From NCBI GenBank assembly GCA_934546685.1, contig CAKTEB010000013.1, positions 1-37,454 of the forward strand: a DNA stretch of 37,454 nt. The letters are read 5' to 3'. A program made the position numbers and the translations under genes. This DNA comes from an uncultured Oscillospiraceae bacterium (lineage in GTDB: Bacteria > Bacillota > Clostridia > Oscillospirales > Oscillospiraceae). The notes below the pieces were generated by a model. It saw only the letters and a list, made by a program, of their open reading frames with translations. It had not been told where the DNA came from and searched no databases. Shown in pieces: positions 8,632-15,391 of the stretch (its first letter is position 1; every line of letters begins with the position of its first letter).

Positions 8632-9525
8632 TCAGCGGCCTCCGGTGATAAGCCAGGGGGCGGGCTCCCGGTCAAAGCTGCCCTTAGCGTTCAGCCGGGA
8701 TACCCCCAGCTGCACCAGCTCCCGGAGCTTCAGCCCCTGAGCCGCAAAAATACCGGGCAGGGCGGAGAGCCACTGGTAGTCCAGGGTGTAGACAAAGATA
8801 CGCATAGCAGGGTTCCGGCCCAGCAGAAACGCGATCTCCTCGGCGGTATGCTGGGAGGCCACCAGAAACGCGGTGGAGGGCACGGGAAGCCGGGAGGATT
8901 CGGTGATGCTGCTGAGCACCGTTACGTTGTTGAGGCCAAAGTCCTTGGCGTTCTCCTCCATGGTGGCCTTGTCCCGAGGATCATGCTCCACAGCGATGAT
9001 AGTGCCCTCGGCAGCCACCAGAGCGGCCTCCACGGCGATGCTGGCCGCGCCCACGGTGAGAATAGTGTCCCGGAGCTCTGCCTGGAGCTTGGACATAATG
9101 ACGGCCCGGATCTCGCTGCTCACATATCGGATGGAGCCCGCACAGAACCGCTGGTTGTCCAGACCAATCTGGTAGGTGCTTCGATAGTTCTCGTTGATGA
9201 TGAGCATGGCGGCGGGGGCATTGATGCCCCGGTCAATCATATCCTGGAGCTTGTCGTGTTTGATGGGCCCCGTTGGCTCGCTGCCCTCGTTGTAGAGAAT
9301 GTCGCAGTTCCCCAGGCCCGCATCCCACATATCATAGAAGATGTTGGGATGGCCCGCGTCGGTGAGCACCATGACCTGGCGGGTGGACTGCACCGCGGGG
9401 ATCAGGTTTTTGTTCTGCCGGGTGATATCCAGAATCAGCAGGGTGGCCAGATCCAGCTCGTCATACTCCGAAAAATAGCTGAGCCAACGCAGAATGGCGC
9501 TGTTGCCGAAATCCACAGGTTTCAT
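8632..9525 (-). CDS. CobL/CbiET-like methyltransferase homologue, degenerate
   Basis: 297 residues that read like a shortened CobL (precorrin-6Y C5,15-methyltransferase). The first half has CbiE-like 'VMVLTDAGHPNIFYDMW' and 'DMIDRGINAPAAMLIINE'. The second half is CbiT-like, with 'SEIRAVIMSKLQ', an altered SAM-binding glycine motif 'ILTVGAASIAVEAAL', the acidic loop 'IIAVEHDP', and an end 'VQLGVSRLNAKG... PWLITGGR'. The usual DxGAGxGS loop is shortened (VGAAS), and roughly 100 residues of CbiE are missing, so activity on corrins is doubtful. No other cobalamin gene is nearby. ATG start with GAGGAGG 8 nt upstream. It could be a repurposed SAM-binding or regulatory protein. Confidence 0.68.
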   Translation of the reverse strand: MKPVDFGNSAILRWLSYFSEYDELDLATLLILDITRQNKNLIPAVQSTRQVMVLTDAGHPNIFYDMWDAGLGNCDILYNEGSEPTGPIKHDKLQDMIDRGINAPAAMLIINENYRSTYQIGLDNQRFCAGSIRYVSSEIRAVIMSKLQAELRDTILTVGAASIAVEAALVAAEGTIIAVEHDPRDKATMEENAKDFGLNNVTVLSSITESSRLPVPSTAFLVASQHTAEEIAFLLGRNPAMRIFVYTLDYQWLSALPGIFAAQGLKLRELVQLGVSRLNAKGSFDREPAPWLITGGR

Positions 9526-9562
9526 ATGGGGTTCCTCCTCAGAAGCGAAAATAATTGTCTAA

Positions 9563-9568
9563 ATTATA
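9563..9568 (-). promoter_or_regulatory. -10 element for the leftward CobL-like/acyltransferase pair
   Basis: Reads TATAAT on the minus strand, 37 bases before the leftward start. The expected -35 position, 17 bp away, holds only TTCCAT, so the promoter is plausible but weak on one side. Confidence 0.45.
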
Positions 9569-9630
9569 GCACAGGATGCAGCGCCATGGAAGTGGGATGG
9601 GGATTTTTTAGATGTTTTGACCTCGGACCG

Positions 9631-9659
9631 TTGCACATGAAAACAATTTGTGGTATGAT
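9631..9659 (+). promoter_or_regulatory. Sigma-A promoter of the first beta-helix gene
   Basis: TTGCAC (9631-9636), a 17-bp spacer, then TATGAT (9654-9659). The start codon follows 33 bases later. The -35 box contains the reverse complement of TGTGCAA, a motif also found upstream of the other genes of this module. Confidence 0.65.
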
Positions 9660-9692
9660 GGGAGCACCGAAATGAAGGAGGTATTACGAATC

Positions 9693-11924
9693 ATGGAGCT
9701 TCTGCATACATATTTCGCGCCGGACGGCCCTGGCTTTGGCGGTCCTGGTGGTCCCGGCGGTCCTGGTGGTCCTGGTGGCCCTGGCGGTCCTGGTGGCCCT
9801 GGCGGTCCTGGCGGTCCTGGCGGTCCTGGTGGTCCCGGCGGCCCCGGTGGTCCCGGCGGCCCTCCGCCCATGGGCCCCACAAAGCCCGGCACTGCCCAGG
9901 AGCTGAAGGATTTTGACCAGTCAAAGCACCCGGAGGCTGTGGCCCTGTGCTACACCCTGGGTCTGGCAGAGCCTGAGAATCAGGGGGAGGACTTCTTCCT
10001 GAAGCCCCAGGAGCCCGCATCCGAGGAGACTCGGAAGGCTATGGCCCAGAAGGCCGCGGCCCTTGGCGGCAAGACCACGGACTTCGTGCCCGCTGGCCCG
10101 ACCCTGGACGAGGCCTGCGATCAGGTGGCCGCTGCGCTGCTGGCCGGGCAGAACGGTCTTCCTACGATAAAGCTGGTGAAGGAGTCCCAGAAGCTGGCGA
10201 CCCTGACCATCGGTGAGGGCGAGCTCTATATGGCAGAGCCCGGCAAGGAGCTCACCATGACTGTCTCCGGCGTGGGCACTAACATGAAGCCCGGTACTTA
10301 TGAGGATGTGACCCTCACCGTCACTGATTCCTATCTCAAGACCACCGGCGGCCCCGGCGGTGTACACACCCACCATTTCCGCACGGCGCTGTTCGTAAAG
10401 GACGGAAAGATCGACGAGGGCAAGTCCGTCCGGGCGGCCATCCTGGCCGGCGATATCTCTGGCCAGAAGGCAGAGAACCTGAAGATTGACGACAAGGAGC
10501 ACCTGTTCAACGGCGTGATGATCACCGGCGGCAAGTATGAGATCGACGGAGCGGACCTGAGCTTCGTGGGCAACGGCGGAAATGACTTCCAGGGCTACGG
10601 CGCTGGCGTTATGACCACCGGCGACGCGGATGTGACGGTGAAGAACGCCCGGATCCATGTGGAGGGCGCTATCCGCTCCGCGGTTTGGTGCGGCGGCGAG
10701 AGCCATCTGAAGGTGGAGCACTCCGTCATCGACTCCCTGGACGCCGATCCCTTTGACAACGATTTCCGCAGCCTGTCTGTGCCTATGATGAAGTGCGTGC
10801 CCTTCGCACTGGGCCTGGACGGCAACTGCCGTGCCACCAATGTGCTGGAGGCCGGACAGGTCAGCTATGAGGACTGCGTGATCGTGGCGGAGAAGTGGGC
10901 GCCTCTGTCCACCGACTCCGGATATCCCCCTACATCCCTGACCGTTAAAAATGTCCTGGCGGGTATCGGCACCCTGGAGGAGGCCAAGCCCGGCAAGGAA
11001 TACACTGCCACCAAGACCGTGGCAGGGAAGACCTGGGGCTATACCATGGGCGGCAGCGGTTACATCGCCTACGGCGACGGCGGCGTTACCGACCTCTTTG
11101 AGGACTGCCAGTTCTATTCTCCGGACTACATCCTGATCTGCACCGGCGTAAAGCCCATGACCTTCAAGAACGTCACGGCCAAGGCTGGACGGGCGGGCTT
11201 CATGTGGCACCAGGCCCAGGGCGGCAACCTCTTTGTGGAGGGCGGCTCCTATGAGTTCGACAAGTGCGGCTTCCAGATCAAGTCCGGCGCCTATGTGAAC
11301 ATCGACGTGAAGAACGCCGAGATCAAGCTGGGGAAGGACGGCGTGCTGATCCAGCAGCTGGAGAGCGACGACGCGGGCGGCATTGTCACCCGGAAGTATG
11401 TGGTTCCCATGCAGGAGGACGATTGGTCCACCGTGGCCCCGGCGGAGCGGGAGATCCCTGATTCCAAGGCGGTCTTCACCGGCGAGACCCTCACCGGCCA
11501 TATCTTCAACTCCGTCTATGGCGCGAAGCACGGCCTCAGTGTGACCCTCAAGGGCTCCACCCTTACCGGCACCGTGTCCTCCTCCAACGCCAACCACCTG
11601 AAGGCCGACGGCACCGTGGCCCCCGGCGGTACGGTGTTTGAGCAGGACAACCATTGGGATGCCAAGACCACCGCGGACTACCATGTGGTGGACGACAAGG
11701 CCTACCTGTATGCTGGCCGCATTAAGAACACCCCGGCTCCCGCTGTGAACAACCCCGTCTCTCTGACCCTGGAGGACGGCGCAGTTTGGAATCCCGTGGG
11801 CACCAGCTACCTGCACAGCCTGACTGTCAGCCAGGATTCCAAGGTCGGCGGCACCGTCACCGTGGACGGCAAGGCTGTAACAGTTCCCGGCAGCTACACC
11901 GGCAATATCGTAGTGACCGCCTAA
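9693..11924 (+). CDS. Large right-handed beta-helix protein with N-terminal collagen-like GPG repeats (paralogue A)
   Basis: 743 residues, function unknown. ATG 9693 is preferred over an upstream in-frame ATG because AAGGAGG (9675-9681) precedes it. Order: short head (MELLHTYFAPDG), 13 Gly-Pro-Gly triplets at residues 17-55, a partly helical region of about 130 residues, then a long repetitive beta-rich region with the feel of a parallel beta-helix ('VGNGGNDFQGYGAGVMTTGDADVTVKN' region, 'LGLDGNCRATNV', 'YEDCVIV', 'FEDCQFYSPDYILI'). It ends in a capping-like motif 'WNPVGTSYLHSLTV' and 'VPGSYTGNIVV'. A clear paralogue lies at 29071-30822. No signal peptide, sorting motif or membrane anchor is visible, which is odd for this fold. 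The neighbouring Dabb gene follows on the same strand. Confidence 0.8.
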   Translation: MELLHTYFAPDGPGFGGPGGPGGPGGPGGPGGPGGPGGPGGPGGPGGPGGPGGPGGPPPMGPTKPGTAQELKDFDQSKHPEAVALCYTLGLAEPENQGEDFFLKPQEPASEETRKAMAQKAAALGGKTTDFVPAGPTLDEACDQVAAALLAGQNGLPTIKLVKESQKLATLTIGEGELYMAEPGKELTMTVSGVGTNMKPGTYEDVTLTVTDSYLKTTGGPGGVHTHHFRTALFVKDGKIDEGKSVRAAILAGDISGQKAENLKIDDKEHLFNGVMITGGKYEIDGADLSFVGNGGNDFQGYGAGVMTTGDADVTVKNARIHVEGAIRSAVWCGGESHLKVEHSVIDSLDADPFDNDFRSLSVPMMKCVPFALGLDGNCRATNVLEAGQVSYEDCVIVAEKWAPLSTDSGYPPTSLTVKNVLAGIGTLEEAKPGKEYTATKTVAGKTWGYTMGGSGYIAYGDGGVTDLFEDCQFYSPDYILICTGVKPMTFKNVTAKAGRAGFMWHQAQGGNLFVEGGSYEFDKCGFQIKSGAYVNIDVKNAEIKLGKDGVLIQQLESDDAGGIVTRKYVVPMQEDDWSTVAPAEREIPDSKAVFTGETLTGHIFNSVYGAKHGLSVTLKGSTLTGTVSSSNANHLKADGTVAPGGTVFEQDNHWDAKTTADYHVVDDKAYLYAGRIKNTPAPAVNNPVSLTLEDGAVWNPVGTSYLHSLTVSQDSKVGGTVTVDGKAVTVPGSYTGNIVVTA
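9741..9857 (+). repeat. Tandem 9-bp repeat coding for (Gly-Pro-Gly)13
   Basis: Thirteen consecutive units of the type GGTCCTGGT / GGCCCTGGC / GGTCCCGGC, differing only at third codon positions, all in frame. Because the unit is a multiple of three, gain or loss of units would change tract length without breaking the gene. A shorter tract of the same kind is at 30418-30462. Confidence 0.95.
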
Positions 11925-11934
11925 GGGCGAAAAT

Positions 11935-11965
11935 GGGATCCCTCTCCGGCTCGGAGGGGGATCCC
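11935..11965 (+). other. Strong hairpin between beta-helix A and Dabb genes
   Basis: Stem GGGATCCCTCTCC (11935-11947) / GGAGGGGGATCCC (11953-11965), one G-U pair, loop GGCTC. No T-run follows, so it more likely acts as an mRNA-stabilising or processing site than as a full terminator. The ribosome site for the next gene (GGAAGGAG) begins a few bases later. The arm sequence resembles the terminator after thiT at 25767-25796. Confidence 0.6.
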
Positions 11966-11987
11966 GCATTCGGAAGGAGAGATCGAG

Positions 11988-12317
11988 ATGATCCGCCATA
12001 TTTCCATGTTCCAGATGGAGCAGAAGCCCCAGAATGGCAAGACCCAGGAGGAGAATGTTGCCGCCCTGGTGGAATTCCTGAACGCCCTGCCTCAGCAGGA
12101 GCCCAGCATCGTGGGCTCCAAGGCCGCCAGCTTTGTGGGCCAGCAGCCGGAGCTTCCGGCAGAGGCTCCGGTGATGTTCCATCAGGTGGTGCAGATGATC
12201 GACTTTGCAAAGCCTGAGGATGCGGCGGCCTATCCCGCCTCCCAGGCCCATCTGTCCCTGATGGCATTTACCCAGGGCATGGTGAAAAAGGTCAGCGCCA
12301 TTGACTTTGAGATCTGA
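11988..12317 (+). CDS. Dabb-domain (stress-responsive alpha/beta-barrel) protein
   Basis: 109 residues. The opening 'MIRHISMFQMEQK' and the later 'SLMAFTQGMVKKVSAIDFEI' match the Dabb ferredoxin-like fold (Pfam family 'stress responsive A/B barrel domain'), in which a His near the N-terminus (His4 here) is characteristic. Such proteins form dimers; members include plant olivetolic acid cyclase, but most bacterial ones have no known reaction. ATG start preceded by GGAAGGAG. It lies 63 bases behind the beta-helix gene on the same strand and faces the flavoprotein gene across a shared terminator, so a role on the same small molecule as the flavoprotein is plausible but unproven. Confidence 0.78.
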   Translation: MIRHISMFQMEQKPQNGKTQEENVAALVEFLNALPQQEPSIVGSKAASFVGQQPELPAEAPVMFHQVVQMIDFAKPEDAAAYPASQAHLSLMAFTQGMVKKVSAIDFEI

Positions 12318-12335
12318 GCTCGAACATACCAAATA

Positions 12336-12381
12336 ACGCCTCTGCGTGTCCGATGTGGATAACGCAGAGGCGTTTTTATTT
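12336..12381. terminator. Bidirectional intrinsic terminator
   Basis: Stem ACGCCTCTGCGT (12336-12347) / ACGCAGAGGCGT (12362-12373) with a 14-nt loop, followed by TTTTATTT on the plus strand and by TTATTT on the minus strand. It separates the convergent Dabb and flavoprotein genes. Confidence 0.9.
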
Positions 12382-12385
12382 GGGC

Positions 12386-14140
12386 TTAGCTCAGATAATT
12401 TTTCGCGCTGTCAGCGGCGAAATAACCGGAGTTCACCGCCCAGGTGAGCTCAGTCAGGGGGCCCAGCACGCCCCGGGTATACCAGGTGGAGGACGCGTCA
12501 CCTACGGCGTAGAGGCCAGGGATCACGGAGCCGTCCTCCCGGATCACCTCCACGTCCTCGTTGGTCATGACGCCGCCGAAGGCACCCTCGGCGAACCGCT
12601 GGCCCAGGAAGGCATAATAGGGGCCTTTTTCGATGGGCGTGGCGGGAGGCGGAGGCGGCAGACCGGGGCCGTCCTCGCCATGATTCACGTCGTCATTGTG
12701 GAAGGAGGGATTGCTGGCCTCCTCATCCTGGGGCTCAAAGGGCATCATGGGGGGCTTTGGCTCCTTGAGGGATTCGTTATAGGCCCGGACGCTGGCGGTG
12801 AGCACGGCGGGATCCATGCCCAGCTGCTGGGCCAGACCCGCTAGGGTATCCGAACAGTAGGCCGGGCCCTTGCTTCTCAGCTCAAAGTCGATCTCTGCCC
12901 GGTAGTCCTCGTAGGTCATATGCTTGTTGCCCTCTCGGGGATGTGCCACGGAGTCCCGGAGCTTTTCCTCTACGGTGTCCTCGGTAACGATGTACCAGAC
13001 CGCGTGCTCCGGCAGGTTGTCCAAGAAGGAGGTATCTCCCATGGGGCCCATGGGCATCTCCGCCAGATTGCCTCGGAAGTCCACCATCATGCTGCCAAAG
13101 CCCGCCATGGTGCAGCCGGAGGCGGTGTAGGGATGATGCACCGGACCAAACTTATTGAGCTTGGTCTTTTTCATGTTGCACCAGGCCCCCAGGGGCTTCG
13201 ACAGGGTCATACCGTCGCCGGAGCAGGTCACCGGGGAGAACCGATGGACGGGAATGCCGCCGTCGAAGAAGTCTGGCTCAAATTCCTTGAGCTTCTCGTC
13301 ATTGCCGGAGAAGCCGCCGGTGGCCAGCACCACAGCCCCGGCGTGGACGGTCACGGTGCCGCCGGGATTCTTGGCCACCACACCGTTTACCGCGCCGTCA
13401 GGGCCGGTGAGCAGCTCTACAGCCTCGTGCTGGGTGCAGACCTCCACGCCTAGGGTGGGGGCCGCCTGGAGCATCTTGCGGATCAGGTAGGTGCCAGCCC
13501 AGCCGGGGCCGATGGCGGGATCGTGGCAATTAAGGTTCTCAAATTTCCGGTCCGGGTAATCGATGCCCAGGGCGCCCATGGGGCCCCGGCCGATGGCGAA
13601 GCACTCCCGGGCCTCCTTCTCGTCGAAGTCTACCAGCCATTCAAAGAACCGTCCCGTGTTCCGTAGCACCTTTTCCACCAGGGAGTCCGGCAGACAGCCC
13701 TGGGCCTCCTTGATGCAGTATTTCAGCAGTTTTTCCGTCTGATCCGGCACACCGGCCTCCTGGTGCCAGCGGTTATAGCCGGTGAACCAGTTGTGGGCCA
13801 GGGTGGTGGAGCCGCCGCACTTTTTTGCCTTTTCCAGGACGATGACCTTCTTGCCGGTAAGCTGGGCAAAGCGGATGGCCGCTACCAGGCCGCCGCCGCC
13901 TCCGCCGATGACGCAGAGGTCGCAGCTGCGCTCCTCCGGGGCGTGGGGGGCGGGAACCTCCTGAGGGGCCTCAGCGTCCACAATGATGCTCTGGGGACAC
14001 AGGGGGGCGCAGGTGCCGCAGGAGATGCAGATCTCCGGATCGATCCAGTACTGGCTGCCCTGGAAGGTGATGGCCTCCACGGGACAGTTGGTGGCGCAGC
14101 TGTGACAGCAGACGCACCGGTCTATGATTTTGTATGCCAT
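12386..14140 (-). CDS. Iron-sulfur FAD flavoprotein of the fumarate reductase/succinate dehydrogenase flavoprotein family
   Basis: 584 residues; the start is the ATG at 14140, because the GGAGGAAC ribosome site lies just before it (an ATG five codons upstream would swallow it). Residues 1-55 are a ferredoxin domain with two full [4Fe-4S] motifs: Cys9/12/15/19 and Cys38/41/44/48. Next comes an FAD-binding Rossmann motif 'CDLCVIGGGGGGLVAAIRFA' (about 73-90) and 'VIVLEKAKKCGGST', and near the C-terminus 'PGLYAVGDASS'. This layout is that of anaerobic reductases for small unsaturated acids and related substrates; the substrate here is unknown. A Pro-rich insert ('GLPPPPPATP') precedes 'GPYYAF'. 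No signal peptide, so cytoplasmic. It lies downstream of the MerR-type gene and has its own promoter. Confidence 0.85.
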   Translation of the reverse strand: MAYKIIDRCVCCHSCATNCPVEAITFQGSQYWIDPEICISCGTCAPLCPQSIIVDAEAPQEVPAPHAPEERSCDLCVIGGGGGGLVAAIRFAQLTGKKVIVLEKAKKCGGSTTLAHNWFTGYNRWHQEAGVPDQTEKLLKYCIKEAQGCLPDSLVEKVLRNTGRFFEWLVDFDEKEARECFAIGRGPMGALGIDYPDRKFENLNCHDPAIGPGWAGTYLIRKMLQAAPTLGVEVCTQHEAVELLTGPDGAVNGVVAKNPGGTVTVHAGAVVLATGGFSGNDEKLKEFEPDFFDGGIPVHRFSPVTCSGDGMTLSKPLGAWCNMKKTKLNKFGPVHHPYTASGCTMAGFGSMMVDFRGNLAEMPMGPMGDTSFLDNLPEHAVWYIVTEDTVEEKLRDSVAHPREGNKHMTYEDYRAEIDFELRSKGPAYCSDTLAGLAQQLGMDPAVLTASVRAYNESLKEPKPPMMPFEPQDEEASNPSFHNDDVNHGEDGPGLPPPPPATPIEKGPYYAFLGQRFAEGAFGGVMTNEDVEVIREDGSVIPGLYAVGDASSTWYTRGVLGPLTELTWAVNSGYFAADSAKNYLS

Positions 14141-14208
14141 ATGTTGTTCCTCCAAGCGGGGAGGCCGGACTCCGGGCCTCCGTATGATGGTGAGCCTTTG
14201 ATGGGCAT

Positions 14209-14239
14209 ATTATAAAGTGTGTTGCAGGGATAGAGTCAA
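14209..14239 (-). promoter_or_regulatory. Flavoprotein promoter with 19-bp spacer, MerR-activated type
   Basis: On the minus strand TTGACT (14234-14239), a 19-bp spacer, then TATAAT (14209-14214). Near-consensus boxes with a spacer 2 bp too long are the hallmark of promoters untwisted by MerR-family activators. The -35 region and spacer start contain ACTCTATCC, identical to one half-site of the palindrome upstream of the merR-type gene. The -35 overlaps the stop codon of that gene. Confidence 0.72.
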
Positions 14240-15144
14240 GGATCTTCTGGCAGGGGCTCGCCAAAGCGGATGTGGACCTGGAGCTCCACAATATCGCTGA
14301 TCCGGGAGATGGAGGAGAAGCTGGGCTCCGGGGCCATCTCCAAGATCTGATCGTCGCTGTCGAACTGGTGCTGCCGAAGGAAGCGGTCCAGCAGCAGGTA
14401 GGCCGACTCCGGCCGGGTACGGGCCCGGGAGAACCGGATCACCGCGTAGTAGCCCTCCGGGAACTGCTGGGCGCTGTCCGGGGTCTCGGCGCTGCCATAG
14501 GGGCCGGGATCCAGGAGGATCCCCGTGTACCGAAGCTGGCCTGTTTGCTGGAGGTCGGATCGGGATACCACTGCTCCAAAGCTGTAGCTGGTCTGAATGG
14601 GCGGGATGGAGCCCAGCAGCTCCTTCCGCTGTTCCATGAGCCGCAGGGGAAAGTTCGGATCCGAGACGCTCAGGGGCTCCATGGTACGGATCAGCAGCTG
14701 CCGGGGCGGGGCGAAATACTCGATCCGCAGCTGATTTAGGGGCAGCTGCCGGGTGTCGTGGATGCCGAGGAGCCCGTGGATGGTGTTCCGCAGGGCCTGA
14801 AGCTCGTCCATCTGCTGCTGGAGCTGGCGATCCTTTTGGGCCAGAATGTCCATGAGATCCTTGCCAGCCCGGAAGTCCTCCATGGCGGCCTGGATCTCCG
14901 GCAGGGAGAAGTCCAGCCGCCGGAGAAACAGGATATACTCCAGGTGCCGCAGCTGCTTCAGGGAATAGTACCGATAGCCAGTATCCGGGTTGATGACCTC
15001 GGGACGGAACAGGCCAATCTTATCATAGTGCCGCAGGGTCTGGACAGTGATGCCGTAGAGGCTGGCTACCTTGCCGATCATCAGCTGGACGTGATTCTCC
15101 GGCGGACGTTCGATCTTTGGATGCTGGGTGCTGAAATCGTGCAT
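14236..15144 (-). CDS. MerR-family transcriptional regulator with GyrI-like effector domain
   Basis: 302 residues. A 21-residue head is followed by the winged-helix DNA-binding domain, 'MIGKVASLYGITVQTLRHYD' (22-41), 'GLFRPEVINPDTGYRYYS' and 'LRRLDFSLPEIQ' (to about 90). A coiled-coil helix with 'LAQKDRQLQQQMDELQALRNT' follows. From about residue 145 on there is a GyrI-like ligand-binding domain as in BmrR, which senses hydrophobic small molecules. ATG 15144 has AGGAGGG 5 nt upstream; the later Met22 has no comparable site. Probably activates the flavoprotein promoter at its 3' end and may regulate itself through the palindrome at 15184-15219. The ligand is unknown. Confidence 0.9.
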   Translation of the reverse strand: MHDFSTQHPKIERPPENHVQLMIGKVASLYGITVQTLRHYDKIGLFRPEVINPDTGYRYYSLKQLRHLEYILFLRRLDFSLPEIQAAMEDFRAGKDLMDILAQKDRQLQQQMDELQALRNTIHGLLGIHDTRQLPLNQLRIEYFAPPRQLLIRTMEPLSVSDPNFPLRLMEQRKELLGSIPPIQTSYSFGAVVSRSDLQQTGQLRYTGILLDPGPYGSAETPDSAQQFPEGYYAVIRFSRARTRPESAYLLLDRFLRQHQFDSDDQILEMAPEPSFSSISRISDIVELQVHIRFGEPLPEDP

Positions 15145-15183
15145 AAGATCCCTCCTAAGGGCTGGCTCGGGCTGAAATGAATG

Positions 15184-15219
15184 CGAAAAAACTCTTACCT
15201 ATAGGATAGAGTTTTTTCG
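15184..15219. promoter_or_regulatory. 36-bp palindrome, candidate MerR operator
   Basis: Perfectly centred inverted repeat: left arm GAAAAAACTCTTACCTA (15185-15201), right arm reading GAAAAAACTCTATCCTA on the other strand, two mismatches, with an outer C/G pair. It lies 40 bases upstream of the merR-type start and in the divergent region before the solute-binding gene. It resembles the short dyads recognised by MerR proteins. The flanking T-run means a weak bidirectional terminator is an alternative reading, but no well-placed -10 box accompanies it. Confidence 0.6.
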
Positions 15220-15316
15220 GGGAAAAGCAAGTGGTTCCCGGAGAGCTGCCACCGAAATTGTGCAAAATGCTGGATGAAGCGGAGAAATTTTGTGCGACTT
15301 GCTCGAAGCTGCGGGC

Positions 15317-15345
15317 TTGACCATGCAACAAGAACAGGCTGTAAA
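15317..15345 (+). promoter_or_regulatory. Candidate promoter of orphan binding-protein gene A
   Basis: TTGACC (15317-15322), 17-bp spacer, TGTAAA (15340-15345). The -35 is good and the -10 is poor. The ribosome site AAGGAGG follows about 30 bases later. Confidence 0.4.
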
Positions 15346-15391
15346 GTAACAAACAGATACGAAACAGCGAAAGCAAGGAGGATTTCACACT

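Noticed and set aside
8632..9525. Functional cobalamin biosynthesis enzyme
   Set aside because: SAM loop is eroded, part of the CbiE half is missing and no corrinoid genes are nearby.
9741..9857. CRISPR-like short repeats
   Set aside because: Units are 9 bp, contiguous without spacers, and code in frame for Gly-Pro-Gly.
11935..11965. Intrinsic terminator ending the beta-helix A transcript
   Set aside because: Strong stem but no T-run behind it; the Dabb gene with its own ribosome site follows at once, so read-through is more likely.
9921..12332. Very long open frame on the minus strand opposite the beta-helix and Dabb genes
   Set aside because: It is the shadow of GC-rich codons in the plus-strand genes: no ribosome site, His/Gly/Leu-rich composition without any domain, and it crosses two real genes and the hairpin between them.
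15184..15219. Simple bidirectional terminator instead of an operator
   Set aside because: The stem is AT-rich and lies between divergent genes where no transcript should end; the half-site also recurs at the flavoprotein promoter. Kept as an alternative reading.
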